NCBI RefSeq assembly: GCF_014654615.1
Contig: NZ_BNBB01000006.1
Coordinates: forward strand, 1 to 64,000
Reading direction: 5' to 3'
Length of the DNA: 64,000 nucleotides
Source: Streptosporangium violaceochromogenes
Lineage (GTDB): Bacteria; Actinomycetota; Actinomycetes; Streptosporangiales; Streptosporangiaceae
Shown here: positions 47,963 through 56,534 of the stretch, piece after piece
Layout: each line of letters opens with the position of its first letter
How positions within the stretch are numbered: the first letter of the stretch is position 1
Notes under the pieces: model-generated
What the model was told of the DNA's origin: nothing
The model's input: only the letters and a program-made list of their open reading frames with translations
Databases searched by the model: none
Program-made: the position numbers and the translations under genes

Positions 47963-49039
47963 GTGCGCGTCTCGATCGTCGGACCGGCCCACCCCTACAA
48001 GGGCGGCGGGGTCGCGCACACCACCGAGCTGGCCCACCGTCTGCGGGCGGCCGGGCACGAGGTGGTCATCGAGTCGTGGCGGGCGCAGTACCCCTCCTTC
48101 CTCTACCCCGGCCGCCAGACCGTGGACACCCCCGACGGCGCCCCGTTCCCGGACGTCCGCCGCGAGCTCGACTGGCGCCGCCCCGACGGCTGGGTCCGGC
48201 GCGGCCGGCACCTGGCCGACTCCGACCTGGTGATCCTCGTGGTGCTCAGCCCGGTGCAGGTGCCGCCCTACCTGGGCATCCTGTACGGCCTGCGCCGGCG
48301 GACCCGGGTCGTCGCGCTCTGCCACAACGTGCTGCCGCACGAGCGCAAACCGTACGACAGGCCGCTGATGAGGGCGTTGCTGCGGGGCGTGGACGGGGTG
48401 CTGACCCACTCCGAGCGGCAGGCGGGGCTGGCGCGCGAGCTGGGGCCCGCCCCGGTGACGGTGGCCGAGATGGCGCCGCACCTGCCGGCCGGGGCCCGCC
48501 CCCCGCGGGTCGCCGGCCGGGAGCCGGCGGTGGCGGGCCGGCTGCTCTTCTTCGGCCTGGTCCGGCCGTACAAGGGCCTGGACCTGCTGATCCGCGCCCT
48601 GCCCGAGGACGTCCTCCTGCGGGTGGCCGGGGAGTTCTGGGGCGGTCTCGACGAGACGCGGGCGCTGGTCGCCGAACTCGGGCTGACCGGGAGGGTGGAG
48701 CTGCGGCCCGGCTACGTGGCCGACGAGGACGTGCCGGGGCTGTTCGAGGACGTGGACGCGCTGGTCCTGCCCTACCGGAGCGGGACGGCCAGCCAGCAGG
48801 TCTGGCTCGGCCACGAGCACGGGGTGCCGGTGATCGCCACCCGGGTGGGCACGCTCGGCGACCACGTCACCGACGGGGTGGACGGCCTGCTGGTCGAGCC
48901 GGGTTCGGTGGAGGCGCTGCGCGCGGCGCTGGCCGCGTTCTACCGGCCGGGCGAGCCCGAGCGGCTGCGCGCGGGGGTCAAGGCCGTGGACCCCGGCCCC
49001 TCCTGGGACTCCTACCTCGCGGCACTGCTTGGCGGCTGA
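47963..49039 (+). CDS. Glycosyltransferase family 4 (GT-B)
   Basis: A 358-residue GT-B enzyme. GTG at 47963 opens VRVSIVGPAHPYKGGGVAHTTELAHRLRAAGHEV, the usual N-terminal domain start with a Gly-rich acceptor loop. The C-terminal domain has LLFFGLVRPYKGLDLLIRAL (the donor-domain start), VELRPGYVADEDVPGLFEDVDALVLPYRSGTASQQVWLGHEHGVPVIATRVGTLGD with the E-x7-E-like donor site, here partly changed (GHEHG). It uses an NDP-sugar to extend a surface glycan. It is almost contiguous with the polyprenyl-phosphate glycosyltransferase and the methyltransferase, so one operon is likely. Confidence 0.92.
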   Translation: MRVSIVGPAHPYKGGGVAHTTELAHRLRAAGHEVVIESWRAQYPSFLYPGRQTVDTPDGAPFPDVRRELDWRRPDGWVRRGRHLADSDLVILVVLSPVQVPPYLGILYGLRRRTRVVALCHNVLPHERKPYDRPLMRALLRGVDGVLTHSERQAGLARELGPAPVTVAEMAPHLPAGARPPRVAGREPAVAGRLLFFGLVRPYKGLDLLIRALPEDVLLRVAGEFWGGLDETRALVAELGLTGRVELRPGYVADEDVPGLFEDVDALVLPYRSGTASQQVWLGHEHGVPVIATRVGTLGDHVTDGVDGLLVEPGSVEALRAALAAFYRPGEPERLRAGVKAVDPGPSWDSYLAALLGG

Positions 49040-49130
49040 GAGCGCCCGTCCTGCCGGTACCCTTGGGCGTCGCGGAGGCCGACGGGCCGCCGGCGGGCCG
49101 CGGAGGCAGCGAGGAAATGGTGGGCGGGCG

Positions 49131-49973
49131 ATGGGCGACGGCACACGGGTGGCGCAGCTGGAGTACTCCGAGTTCCAGGCGGCGATGCTGGACGAGGAGA
49201 AGCGCCGCCGCAAGGCCGCCAAGATCGTGGCGGTGCTCGGCCACTTCCTCGGACGGGCCGGCAAGGCGCTCGACGGCCTGACGGTCGCCGACATCGGGTG
49301 CTCGGCCGGGTTCATCGCCGACGAACTGGCCGCCGCGGGCGCCCGCCGGACGTTCGGCGTGGACATCGACGTCCCCGGGCTGCGCAGGGCGGCGGCGCGG
49401 TTCGGCGAGCGGGTCCGGTTCGTGTGCGCCGACGGCACCGCGCTGCCCTTCCCCGACCGCTCCATCGACGTGCTGGTCTTCAACCACATCTACGAGCACG
49501 TGGTGGACCCCGACGCGATCATGGCCGAGATGCGCCGGGTGCTCGCCGACGACGGTGTGCTCTACCTCGGGCTCGGAAACCGGCTCGGGGTGATGGAGCC
49601 GCACTACCGGCTGCCGTTCCTGTCCTACCTGCCGCCCGCGCTCGCCGACCGCTACGTCCGGATGTCGGGCCGGGCCGACAGCTACTACGAGCGCTACCGC
49701 ACCCGCCGGGGCCTGCGCCGGATGGTGCGGGGCCTGCGCGTGTGGGACTACACCTTCCCCGTGCTCGCCACCCCGGCGGCGTTCGCCGGTTCCGAGCTGT
49801 TCCCCGGCCGCCTCGGCCGGATGGCCGAAGGGGTGCTGTCCCGGTTGCCCCGCGCCGTGCTGCGCGCGCTGCTGCCGGTGGTGCCGACCTACCTGTGGGT
49901 GGCCACCAAGAGCGCCCGGCGTCCGGCCGGGCCGTCCCTGCCGCAGCCGCCCGACCCGGTCCGTCCCCGGTGA
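49131..49973 (+). CDS. SAM-dependent methyltransferase (class I)
   Basis: A 280-residue methyltransferase. [34 protein letters not shown] is the AdoMet-binding motif I with acidic end of strand 2; VRFVCADGTALPFPDRSIDVLVFNHIYEHVVDPDAIMAEMRRVL gives motifs II-III. The C-terminal part has aromatic/Arg-rich helices (DRYVRMSGRADSYYERYRTRRGLRRM) and perhaps one hydrophobic segment. It may methylate a sugar of the polymer made by the flanking glycosyltransferases. Its stop overlaps the next gene's GTG (GTGA). Confidence 0.9.
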   Translation: MGDGTRVAQLEYSEFQAAMLDEEKRRRKAAKIVAVLGHFLGRAGKALDGLTVADIGCSAGFIADELAAAGARRTFGVDIDVPGLRRAAARFGERVRFVCADGTALPFPDRSIDVLVFNHIYEHVVDPDAIMAEMRRVLADDGVLYLGLGNRLGVMEPHYRLPFLSYLPPALADRYVRMSGRADSYYERYRTRRGLRRMVRGLRVWDYTFPVLATPAAFAGSELFPGRLGRMAEGVLSRLPRAVLRALLPVVPTYLWVATKSARRPAGPSLPQPPDPVRPR

Positions 49974-50896
49974 GACGGCTGGTCCGCGCCGGGTTCCTGC
50001 TCGTCGCGCTCGGGTTCGGGGCATGGGCGGTGGCCCGCCAGTGGGACGACGTCCGCGCCGGGTTCGCCCGCCTGTCCTGGCAGGCGCTCGTGCTGTCGCC
50101 GGCCGCGGTGGTCGCGGCCCTGTGCGGCGGGATGATGACCTGGCGGGCGCTGCTGGCCGACCTCGGCTCGCCACTGCCGTTCCGCCCGGCGGCGAAGGTC
50201 TTCTTCGTCGGGCAGCTCGGCAAGTACATCCCCGGCTCGCTGTGGCCGGTGCTCGCCCAGATGGAGATGGGCCGCGAGCTGGGGGTGCCCCGGTCACGCA
50301 GCGCGGCGGCGTTCTTCCTGACGCTGCCGGTGCAGCTCGGCAGCGGCCTGGTGATCTCGGGGGTGACGCTGGCGGCCGCCCGGCCGGGGGCCGCCGTGCC
50401 GTACGCCTGGGTGTTCCTGCTGCTGCCGGTGCTCGCGGTGGTCTTCGAACCGAAAGTGATCAACGCCGTCCTGGCGTTCGGGCTGCGGAGGCTGGGCCGC
50501 GAGCCACTGGAGCGGCCGCTCACCCGCCGGGGCATGCTCACCGCGCTGGGCTGGGCACTGGCCGGCTGGAGCGCCTACGGCCTGCACCTGGCGGCGATCA
50601 TCGGCGACTTCGGGTCCTTCGGCCTCGCGACGATCCCGTTCTCCGTCGGGGTGTTCGCGCTGTCGTGGTGCCTTGGCATCATGACCTTCGTGGTCCCGGC
50701 GGGGGCCGGGGTGCGGGAGGTCGCCATGGTGGCGTTGCTGACGCCCGTCCTGGGCCAGGGGGCGGCGATCGCCGTGGCGCTCTGCTCCAGGATCGTGATC
50801 GTCGCCGGAGACCTGATCTGCGCGGGGGCCGCGGGGACGGCCGCCCGCCACGCCGCCGATTCCAGGCACGATCAAGCAACGGGAAAACCCGTGTGA
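49970..50896 (+). CDS. Flippase-like membrane protein (UPF0104 / lysylphosphatidylglycerol synthase TM family)
   Basis: A 308-residue protein with seven or eight transmembrane helices, starting at GTG 49970 inside the methyltransferase stop. The segments FFVGQLGKYIPGSLWPVLAQ (the characteristic GKYxPGxxW element) and SWCLGIMTFVVPAGAGVREVAMVALLTPVLGQG are typical of the UPF0104/AglD family, thought to act in lipid-linked glycan transfer or translocation. In this setting it could help flip or process the lipid-linked precursor. The enzymatic role is unproven. The last ~25 residues (TAARHAADSRHDQATGKPV) are cytoplasmic and polar. Confidence 0.85.
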   Translation: MRRLVRAGFLLVALGFGAWAVARQWDDVRAGFARLSWQALVLSPAAVVAALCGGMMTWRALLADLGSPLPFRPAAKVFFVGQLGKYIPGSLWPVLAQMEMGRELGVPRSRSAAAFFLTLPVQLGSGLVISGVTLAAARPGAAVPYAWVFLLLPVLAVVFEPKVINAVLAFGLRRLGREPLERPLTRRGMLTALGWALAGWSAYGLHLAAIIGDFGSFGLATIPFSVGVFALSWCLGIMTFVVPAGAGVREVAMVALLTPVLGQGAAIAVALCSRIVIVAGDLICAGAAGTAARHAADSRHDQATGKPV

Positions 50897-50984
50897 TTTA
50901 TCCCACGTGTTCGGAGACCGCCGCAATAGAGTGAGGGGAATTGAGACAACCGTCCCGCGTGGACCTTGAGGGGAGTGATCGTTC

Positions 50985-52109
50985 TTGACGCCCCGAGTGC
51001 TCGTCGACGCGGCCGCGGTTCCGGCCGATCGTGGTGCCCTGATCAGATATGTGGACGGGCTCGTCGCCGCCCTGGAGCGGGCCGGGGCCGACCTCGCGGT
51101 GGCGTGCCAGCGCGCCGACGCCGAGCGCTACGCCGCCCTCGCCCCCTCGGCCCGCGTCCTGTCCGGGCCGCCCGGCATCTCCCACCGGGACGCGCGGCTG
51201 GTCTGGGAGCAGACCGGCGTGCCGCTCCTCGCCCGGCAGGTCGGCGCCCAGGTGATCCACGCCCCCTGTTACTCGATGCCGTTGCGCTCGGGCCTGCCGA
51301 CCGTGGTGACCGTGCACGACGTCACCTGGTTCACCGAGCCGCTCCAGCACAGCACGGTCAAGGCGTCCTTCTTCCGCTCGGCGACCCGTACGGCCACGCG
51401 GCACGCCTCCCGGCTGATCGTGCCCTCCAAGGCGACCCGGGACGAGCTGGTCCGGGTGCTGGACGCCGACCCGACCCGCATCGACGTCGCCTACCACGGC
51501 GTCGACCCGCTGCTGTTCCATCCGCCGTCGCCCGCGGAGACCAAGCGCGCCGCCGACCGGCTCGGTCTGCACGGCACCCCCTACGTCGCCTTCCTCGGCC
51601 CCATGGAGCCCCGCAAGAACCTGCCGAACCTGATCAGGGGCTTCGTGCGCGCCGTACGGGATCTGCCGTCCCCGCCCGCCCTGGTGCTGGCCGGCGGCGT
51701 TCCCGACGCGGAGGTGGAGGCGGCGGTCGCCGAGGTGCCCTCGAAGGTGAGGGTGATCTGCCCGGGGTACCTCGCCTTCGCCGACCTGTCCGGTTTCCTC
51801 GGCGGCGCGCTCGTGGCGGCGTTCCCCTCGCGGGGCGAGGGCTTCGGGCTCCCGGTGCTGGAGGCCATGGCCTGCGGCGCCCCGGTGCTCACCACGCACC
51901 GTGCCTCGCTGCCGGAGGTGGGCGGCGACGCGGTCGCCTACACCGAGCCCGACGAGGCCGGCATCGCCGGCGCGCTGGGCGCGCTACTGTCGTCGCCGGA
52001 GCGCAGGAGGGTCCTGTCGGAGGCGGGACCGGCCCGTGCCGGGGAGTTCACCTGGGACGCCTCCGCCGAGGCGCATCTGGTGTCCTATCAGCGCGCTCTC
52101 GAACACTGA
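50985..52109 (+). CDS. Glycosyltransferase family 4 (mannosyl/rhamnosyltransferase-like)
   Basis: A 374-residue GT-B enzyme. TTG at 50985 follows GGGGAG. The N-terminal domain has VLVDAAAVPADRGALIRYVDGLVAALERAGADLAVAC and TVVTVHDVTWFTEP; the C-terminal domain has YVAFLGPMEPRKNLPNLIRGF and LVAAFPSRGEGFGLPVLEAMACGAPVLTTHRASLPEVGGDAV with the classical E-x7-E donor site. This is the usual signature of GDP-mannose or dTDP-rhamnose-dependent transferases of the WbpZ/WbaZ group. The next gene synthesises an NDP-sugar, which may be its donor. It ends in three near-identical 10-bp repeats. Confidence 0.92.
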   Translation: MTPRVLVDAAAVPADRGALIRYVDGLVAALERAGADLAVACQRADAERYAALAPSARVLSGPPGISHRDARLVWEQTGVPLLARQVGAQVIHAPCYSMPLRSGLPTVVTVHDVTWFTEPLQHSTVKASFFRSATRTATRHASRLIVPSKATRDELVRVLDADPTRIDVAYHGVDPLLFHPPSPAETKRAADRLGLHGTPYVAFLGPMEPRKNLPNLIRGFVRAVRDLPSPPALVLAGGVPDAEVEAAVAEVPSKVRVICPGYLAFADLSGFLGGALVAAFPSRGEGFGLPVLEAMACGAPVLTTHRASLPEVGGDAVAYTEPDEAGIAGALGALLSSPERRRVLSEAGPARAGEFTWDASAEAHLVSYQRALEH

Positions 52110-52130
52110 CGAACGCTGACGAACACTGAC
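52101..52130. repeat. Three 10-bp tandem repeats at a stop codon
   Basis: GAACACTGAC, GAACGCTGAC and GAACACTGAC follow each other at 52101-52130. The first contains the TGA stop of the GT4 gene. The repeats come just before the ribosome site region of the NDP-sugar pyrophosphorylase, whose ATG is at 52144. Confidence 0.8.
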
Positions 52131-52143
52131 CCAACCTCGCGGA

Positions 52144-53238
52144 ATGACGGAGACCCCCTTGCCGGAACTTGAGGCGATCCTTCTCGTCGGTGGACAGGGA
52201 ACGCGCCTGCGGCCCCTGACCCTCGGCACCCCCAAACCGCTGCTGCCCACGGCGGGGGTCCCCTTCCTGGCCCACCAGCTCGCAAGGGCCCGCTCCTTCG
52301 GCGTGCGGCGCGTCGTGTTCGCCACCTCCTACCGGGCGGAGATGTTCTCCGAGGCGTTCGGGGACGGCTCGGTGTTCGGGCTCTCCCTCGAATACGTCGT
52401 CGAGGAGACCCCGCTGGGCACCGGCGGCGCCATCAGGAACGCCGCCGCGGCGCTGACCTGCGGGCCCGGCGCGCCGGTGCTGGTCCTCAACGGCGACATC
52501 CTGTCCGGGCACGACGTCGGCGAGCAGGTCGCCCGGCACGTCGCCCGGCGGGCCGCCGTCACCCTGCACCTGACCGAGGTCGACGACCCCTCACGCTTCG
52601 GCTGCGTGCCCACCGACGATGAGGGCCGGGTGACGGCGTTCCTGGAGAAGACCCCCACCCCGGTCACCAACCGCGTCAACGCCGGCTGTTACGTCTTCAC
52701 CCGGTCGGTGATCGACGCCATCCCGCCCGGTGAGGTCGTCTCGGTCGAGCGCGAGACCTTCCCCGGCCTGATCGAGAGCGGCGCGCTGGTGCTGGGGTAC
52801 GCCGAGGCCGCCTACTGGCTGGACGTGGGCACGCCCGCCGCCTTCGTGCGCGGCTCCCGCGACCTGGTCCTGGGACGCCTGGCCTCGCCCGCCCTGCCCG
52901 GTCCCCCCGGCGACCTCCTCACGCTGCCGGGCGCGACGGTGTCGGACGGGGCCAAGGTCGACGGCGGCTCGGTGGTCGGCGCGGGGGCGGTCGTGGAGTC
53001 CGGCGCGCAGGTCTCCGGCAGCGTGCTCGCCGACGGCTGCGTGGTCCGGTCGGGGGCGACGGTGACCGACTCGGTGGTCGGCGCCGGAGCCCGGATCTCC
53101 TCCGGCGTGGTCCTGCGCGACGCGGTGATCGGCGACGGTGCGGTGGTCGGTCCCGGCAACGAGCTTCTGGCGGGCACCCGCCTGTGGCCCGGCGTCGTGC
53201 TTCCCGAGTGCGCCGTCCGCTTCTCCAGCGACGTCTGA
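52144..53238 (+). CDS. Mannose-1-phosphate guanylyltransferase-like NDP-sugar pyrophosphorylase
   Basis: A 364-residue sugar-nucleotide synthase. EAILLVGGQGTRLRPLTLGTPKPLLPTAG is the nucleotide-binding loop with signature Lys; VLVLNGDILSG carries the metal Asp and ARFG-like DDPSRFGCVPTDDEGRV is the substrate loop. Residues ~260-364 form a left-handed beta-helix of hexapeptide repeats (GATVSDGAKVDGGSVVGAGAVV, GATVTDSVVGAGARIS). This architecture matches actinobacterial ManB/GDP-mannose pyrophosphorylase, and the adjacency to fbi genes and the whiB2-like gene is conserved in Mycobacterium. A related sugar nucleotide cannot be excluded. It probably supplies the GT4 enzymes here. Confidence 0.9.
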   Translation: MTETPLPELEAILLVGGQGTRLRPLTLGTPKPLLPTAGVPFLAHQLARARSFGVRRVVFATSYRAEMFSEAFGDGSVFGLSLEYVVEETPLGTGGAIRNAAAALTCGPGAPVLVLNGDILSGHDVGEQVARHVARRAAVTLHLTEVDDPSRFGCVPTDDEGRVTAFLEKTPTPVTNRVNAGCYVFTRSVIDAIPPGEVVSVERETFPGLIESGALVLGYAEAAYWLDVGTPAAFVRGSRDLVLGRLASPALPGPPGDLLTLPGATVSDGAKVDGGSVVGAGAVVESGAQVSGSVLADGCVVRSGATVTDSVVGAGARISSGVVLRDAVIGDGAVVGPGNELLAGTRLWPGVVLPECAVRFSSDV

Positions 53239-53403
53239 TCCGCCCGCGCTCGCCGGCTGGTCGCTGACCGGGCGGCGGACCGACGACGCCGGCACGCCGC
53301 GGCTGCCGGCCGCCTGCCGAGGGCACCGTCACCGGGTCGGCCGGCTGCTCAGGCCGGGCGGTAAGCGACCGCCCGCCCGGGGTCCGCGGGCACGGGGGCG
53401 CGC

Positions 53404-53535
53404 CTACCCGTTCGTTCTGAACCGGTGGGTGGGGGAGGGGTCGGTGGCCCGCCAGTCGCGGCCGTCGCGGGTGTCGGCTCCGATCAGCGGCGCCAGGGCG
53501 GACACGGCGGCGAGGGCGAGGAGAAACCAGGTCAT
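53404..53535 (-). CDS. Small single-pass membrane protein
   Basis: A 43-residue frame begins at ATG 53535 with AGGAG 7 nt upstream. The first 20 residues (MTWFLLALAAVSALAPLIGA) form one hydrophobic helix and the rest (DTRDGRDWRATDPSPTHRF) is polar and charged. No family is recognised. It lies in the 463-bp space between the NDP-sugar pyrophosphorylase and fbiC, divergent from fbiC. The good ribosome site and sensible topology favour a real gene. The remainder of this space, 53239-53403 and 53536-53701, shows nothing besides probable promoters. Confidence 0.6.
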   Translation of the reverse strand: MTWFLLALAAVSALAPLIGADTRDGRDWRATDPSPTHRFRTNG

Positions 53536-53701
53536 TGTCGGCTCCTGACGGCTGATCCGGGGGGTCTCTCCAATATATGCAGGTGCAATCATTTACGTCC
53601 ATCGACATCTTCTTCAGTGGTCGATGAAGTATCGCTACACAATGTTCTCGTGATCTGGACCCAAGGCTCGATCAGGTGCAGACGGGACGTAATGTGCCGT
53701 C

Positions 53702-56296
53702 ATGAGCGTCAACCCCACCGACAACGCGATGCGCCGGGCACTGGCCCGAGCGCGTGACGGCAAAGCTCTTGATCCGACCGAGGCCACCGTTCTGCTGCAC
53801 GCGAGGGATGAGCACCTCCTCACCCTGCTCGAACACGCCGGACGGGTCCGCGACGTGGGCCTTGAGGCCGCCGGGCGGCGCGGAATCGTCACCTACAGCC
53901 GGAAGGTCTTCATCCCGCTGACCCGGCTCTGTCGCGATCGATGTGGGTACTGCACGTTCGCCACCGCCCCCCACCGGCTGGAGAGCGCCTTCCTCAGTCC
54001 CGACGAGGTGCTGGAGATCGCCGCCCGGGGCGCGGAACTGGGCTGCAAGGAGGCGCTGTTCACCCTGGGCGACCGGCCGGAGGACCGCTGGCGGCAGGCC
54101 CGCGAGTGGCTGGACGCGCACGGCTACGACGACACGCTGTCCTACGTCCGCGCGATGGCGGTGCGGGTGCTGGAGGAGACCGGCCTGCTGCCGCACCTGA
54201 ACCCGGGGGTCATGACCTGGCGCGACCTGCAACGGCTCAAACCGGTCGCCCCGTCGATGGGAATGATGCTGGAGACGACCTCGCGACGGCTCTTCGAGGT
54301 CAAGGGCATGCCCCACCACGGCTCACCGGACAAGGACCCCTCCGTACGGCTGCGCGTGCTGGAGGACGCCGGGCGGACGAACGTCCCCTTCACCAGCGGC
54401 ATCCTCATCGGCATCGGCGAGACGGTCGAGGAGCGGGCCGAGTCGCTGTTCGCGCTGCGGAAGGTGGCGCGGGAGTACGGCGGGCTCCAGGAGGTCATCG
54501 TCCAGAACTTCCGCGCCAAACCCGACACCGCGATGCGCGGCATGCCGGACGCCGACCTGCAGGAGCTGGCCGCGGCGATCGCGGTGGCCCGGCTGGTCCT
54601 GGGCCCCCGGATGAGGGTTCAGGCCCCGCCGAACCTGGTCGACGCCGAGTACGACCTGATGATCAGGGCGGGCATCGACGACTGGGGCGGTGTCTCCCCG
54701 CTGACACCCGACCACGTCAACCCCGAACGTCCCTGGCCTCAGATCGAGGAGCTCGCCGCCGTCACGGCCGCCGCCGGCTTCACCCTGCGCGAGCGGCTGA
54801 CCATCTACCCCGAGTACGTGCTGGCCGGCGAGCCCTGGCTCGACCCCCGCCTGCGGGCGCACGTGGCCGCCCTCGCCGACCCCCGGACGGGCCTGGCCCG
54901 CGAGGACGCCGTCCTGGCCGGCCGCCCCTGGCAGGAGCCGGACGGCGGCTTCGTCTCCACCGGCCGCGTCGACCTGCACACGGCCGTGGACGGCGAGGGC
55001 CGCGCCGCCGACCGGCGCGACGACTTCGACCACGTCTACGGCGACTGGGAGGCCCTCAAGGAGCGGCTGCCCGCCCCCGCCGCCCCCGCCGCGCATCTGG
55101 GGGAGGTACGGCGGGCGCTGCGGCGGGCCGCCGACGACCCGGCGGGCCTGACCGAGGCTCAGGCCCTGGCGCTGCTCGACGCCGCCGGGGACCAGCACGG
55201 CGCGGGGGCCGACGACGCGGCGCTGGAGGAGCTGTGCCGCCTCGCCGACGACCTGCGCAGGGAGGCGGCCGGCGACGACGTGACGTACGTGGTGAACCGG
55301 AACATCAACTTCACCAACGTCTGCTACACCGGCTGCCGCTTCTGCGCCTTCGCGCAGCGCCGTACCGACGCCGACGCCTACACGCTGAGCCTGGAGCAGG
55401 TCGCCGACCGGGCCGTGGAGGGCTGGCAGGCGGGCGCGACGGAGGTGTGCATGCAGGGCGGCATCCACCCCGACCTGCCCGGTGACGCCTACTTCGACAT
55501 CGCCAGGGCGGTCAAGGCCGCCGTCCCGGAGATGCACGTCCACGCCTTCTCCCCGATGGAGGTCGTCAACGGCGCCAGCCGCACGAACCTGTCCGTCGCC
55601 GACTGGCTGACCGCCGCCAGGGAGGCGGGCGTCGACTCGCTGCCGGGCACCGCCGCCGAGATCCTCGACGACGACGTGCGCTGGGTGCTGACCAAGGGCA
55701 AGCTGCCCTCGGCCGACTGGATCGAGGTGATCACCACCGCGCACCGGCTCGGCATCCCGACCACCGCCACGATGATGTACGGCCACGTCGACACCCACAC
55801 TCACTGGGTCCGGCACATCCGGCTGATCCGCCGCATTCAGGAGGAGACGGGCGGTTTCTCGGAGTTCGTGCCGCTGCCGTTCGTGCACCACAGCGCGCCC
55901 ATCTACCTGGCCGGGATCGCCCGGCCCGGTCCGACCGCCCGGGAGAACCGGGCCGTGCACGCGCTGTCCCGCATTCTGTTGCACGGCGCGATCGGCAACA
56001 TCCAGTGCTCCTGGGTGAAGCTCCGTGACGACCTGTGCCGCCAGGTGCTGCGGGGCGGGGTCAACGACCTCGGCGGAACGCTGATGGAGGAGACGATCAG
56101 CCGGATGGCCGGATCGGAGAACGGGTCCTTCAAGACGATCACCGAGATCGAGGCCATGGTCGCCCCCACCGGCCGCCCCGTCCGCCAGCGCACCACCTCC
56201 TACGGCACCCCGCCCGCCGAGCGCCTGGCCGTCGCCCGGGCCAGTGACGGCGTCTGCCGCAGTGTGCGGACGTTCCTCCCCCTTGAACAGGTGTGA
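53702..56296 (+). CDS. fbiC: FO synthase, bifunctional CofG/CofH (F420 biosynthesis)
   Basis: An 864-residue fusion of two radical-SAM enzymes that together build FO (7,8-didemethyl-8-hydroxy-5-deazariboflavin) from 5-amino-6-ribitylamino-uracil and tyrosine. The CofG half has CRDRCGYC (C77, C81, C84) as its iron-sulphur cluster motif; the CofH half has CYTGCRFC (C541, C545, C548). Actinobacteria fuse the halves in this order, whereas archaea keep them separate. Other family segments include [18 protein letters not shown] and [18 protein letters not shown]. The ATG at 53702 opens [14 protein letters not shown]. It is convergent with fbiB-fbiA, whose enzymes convert FO to F420. No co-transcribed partner. 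Confidence 0.97.
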   Translation: MSVNPTDNAMRRALARARDGKALDPTEATVLLHARDEHLLTLLEHAGRVRDVGLEAAGRRGIVTYSRKVFIPLTRLCRDRCGYCTFATAPHRLESAFLSPDEVLEIAARGAELGCKEALFTLGDRPEDRWRQAREWLDAHGYDDTLSYVRAMAVRVLEETGLLPHLNPGVMTWRDLQRLKPVAPSMGMMLETTSRRLFEVKGMPHHGSPDKDPSVRLRVLEDAGRTNVPFTSGILIGIGETVEERAESLFALRKVAREYGGLQEVIVQNFRAKPDTAMRGMPDADLQELAAAIAVARLVLGPRMRVQAPPNLVDAEYDLMIRAGIDDWGGVSPLTPDHVNPERPWPQIEELAAVTAAAGFTLRERLTIYPEYVLAGEPWLDPRLRAHVAALADPRTGLAREDAVLAGRPWQEPDGGFVSTGRVDLHTAVDGEGRAADRRDDFDHVYGDWEALKERLPAPAAPAAHLGEVRRALRRAADDPAGLTEAQALALLDAAGDQHGAGADDAALEELCRLADDLRREAAGDDVTYVVNRNINFTNVCYTGCRFCAFAQRRTDADAYTLSLEQVADRAVEGWQAGATEVCMQGGIHPDLPGDAYFDIARAVKAAVPEMHVHAFSPMEVVNGASRTNLSVADWLTAAREAGVDSLPGTAAEILDDDVRWVLTKGKLPSADWIEVITTAHRLGIPTTATMMYGHVDTHTHWVRHIRLIRRIQEETGGFSEFVPLPFVHHSAPIYLAGIARPGPTARENRAVHALSRILLHGAIGNIQCSWVKLRDDLCRQVLRGGVNDLGGTLMEETISRMAGSENGSFKTITEIEAMVAPTGRPVRQRTTSYGTPPAERLAVARASDGVCRSVRTFLPLEQV

Positions 56297-56310
56297 CGCC
56301 GGGGGGCGTC
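56295..56310. terminator. Short hairpin at the fbiC stop
   Basis: GACGCC and GGCGTC pair around GGGG directly after the fbiC stop codon, followed by a long GC run. The stem is short and lacks a T-tract, so terminator function is only a guess. The 223-bp space to the fbiB stop has no gene. Confidence 0.35.
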
Positions 56311-56507
56311 TCCTGGGCGGCCCCGGGGGGCCCTCCGCTGCCCGGGGCCCGCTCTCCGGGGTGCCGAAGGTCGGCCGCGGCCCGCCCACATGGGTCCCCG
56401 GCCTTCGCGCTCCCCACCGTTCGCGACGCGGGTTCCGCGAAGGGGTGGTACCTCGATCAGGGCCGACAACGGACATCCGGCGTCTCGTCGAACGGATCCG
56501 CGCCGTC

Positions 56508-56534
56508 AACGGATGACGGTTAACGGATGACGGT
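56508..56534. repeat. 13-bp direct repeat at the end of fbiB
   Basis: AACGGATGACGGT occurs at 56508-56520 and 56522-56534. The right copy encodes the final TVIR and stop of fbiB; the left copy repeats it after the stop. It looks like a small tandem duplication. Confidence 0.75.

Noticed and set aside
54323-56509. A 728-codon minus-strand open frame
   Set aside because: Fully antisense to fbiC, which has unmistakable radical-SAM motifs.
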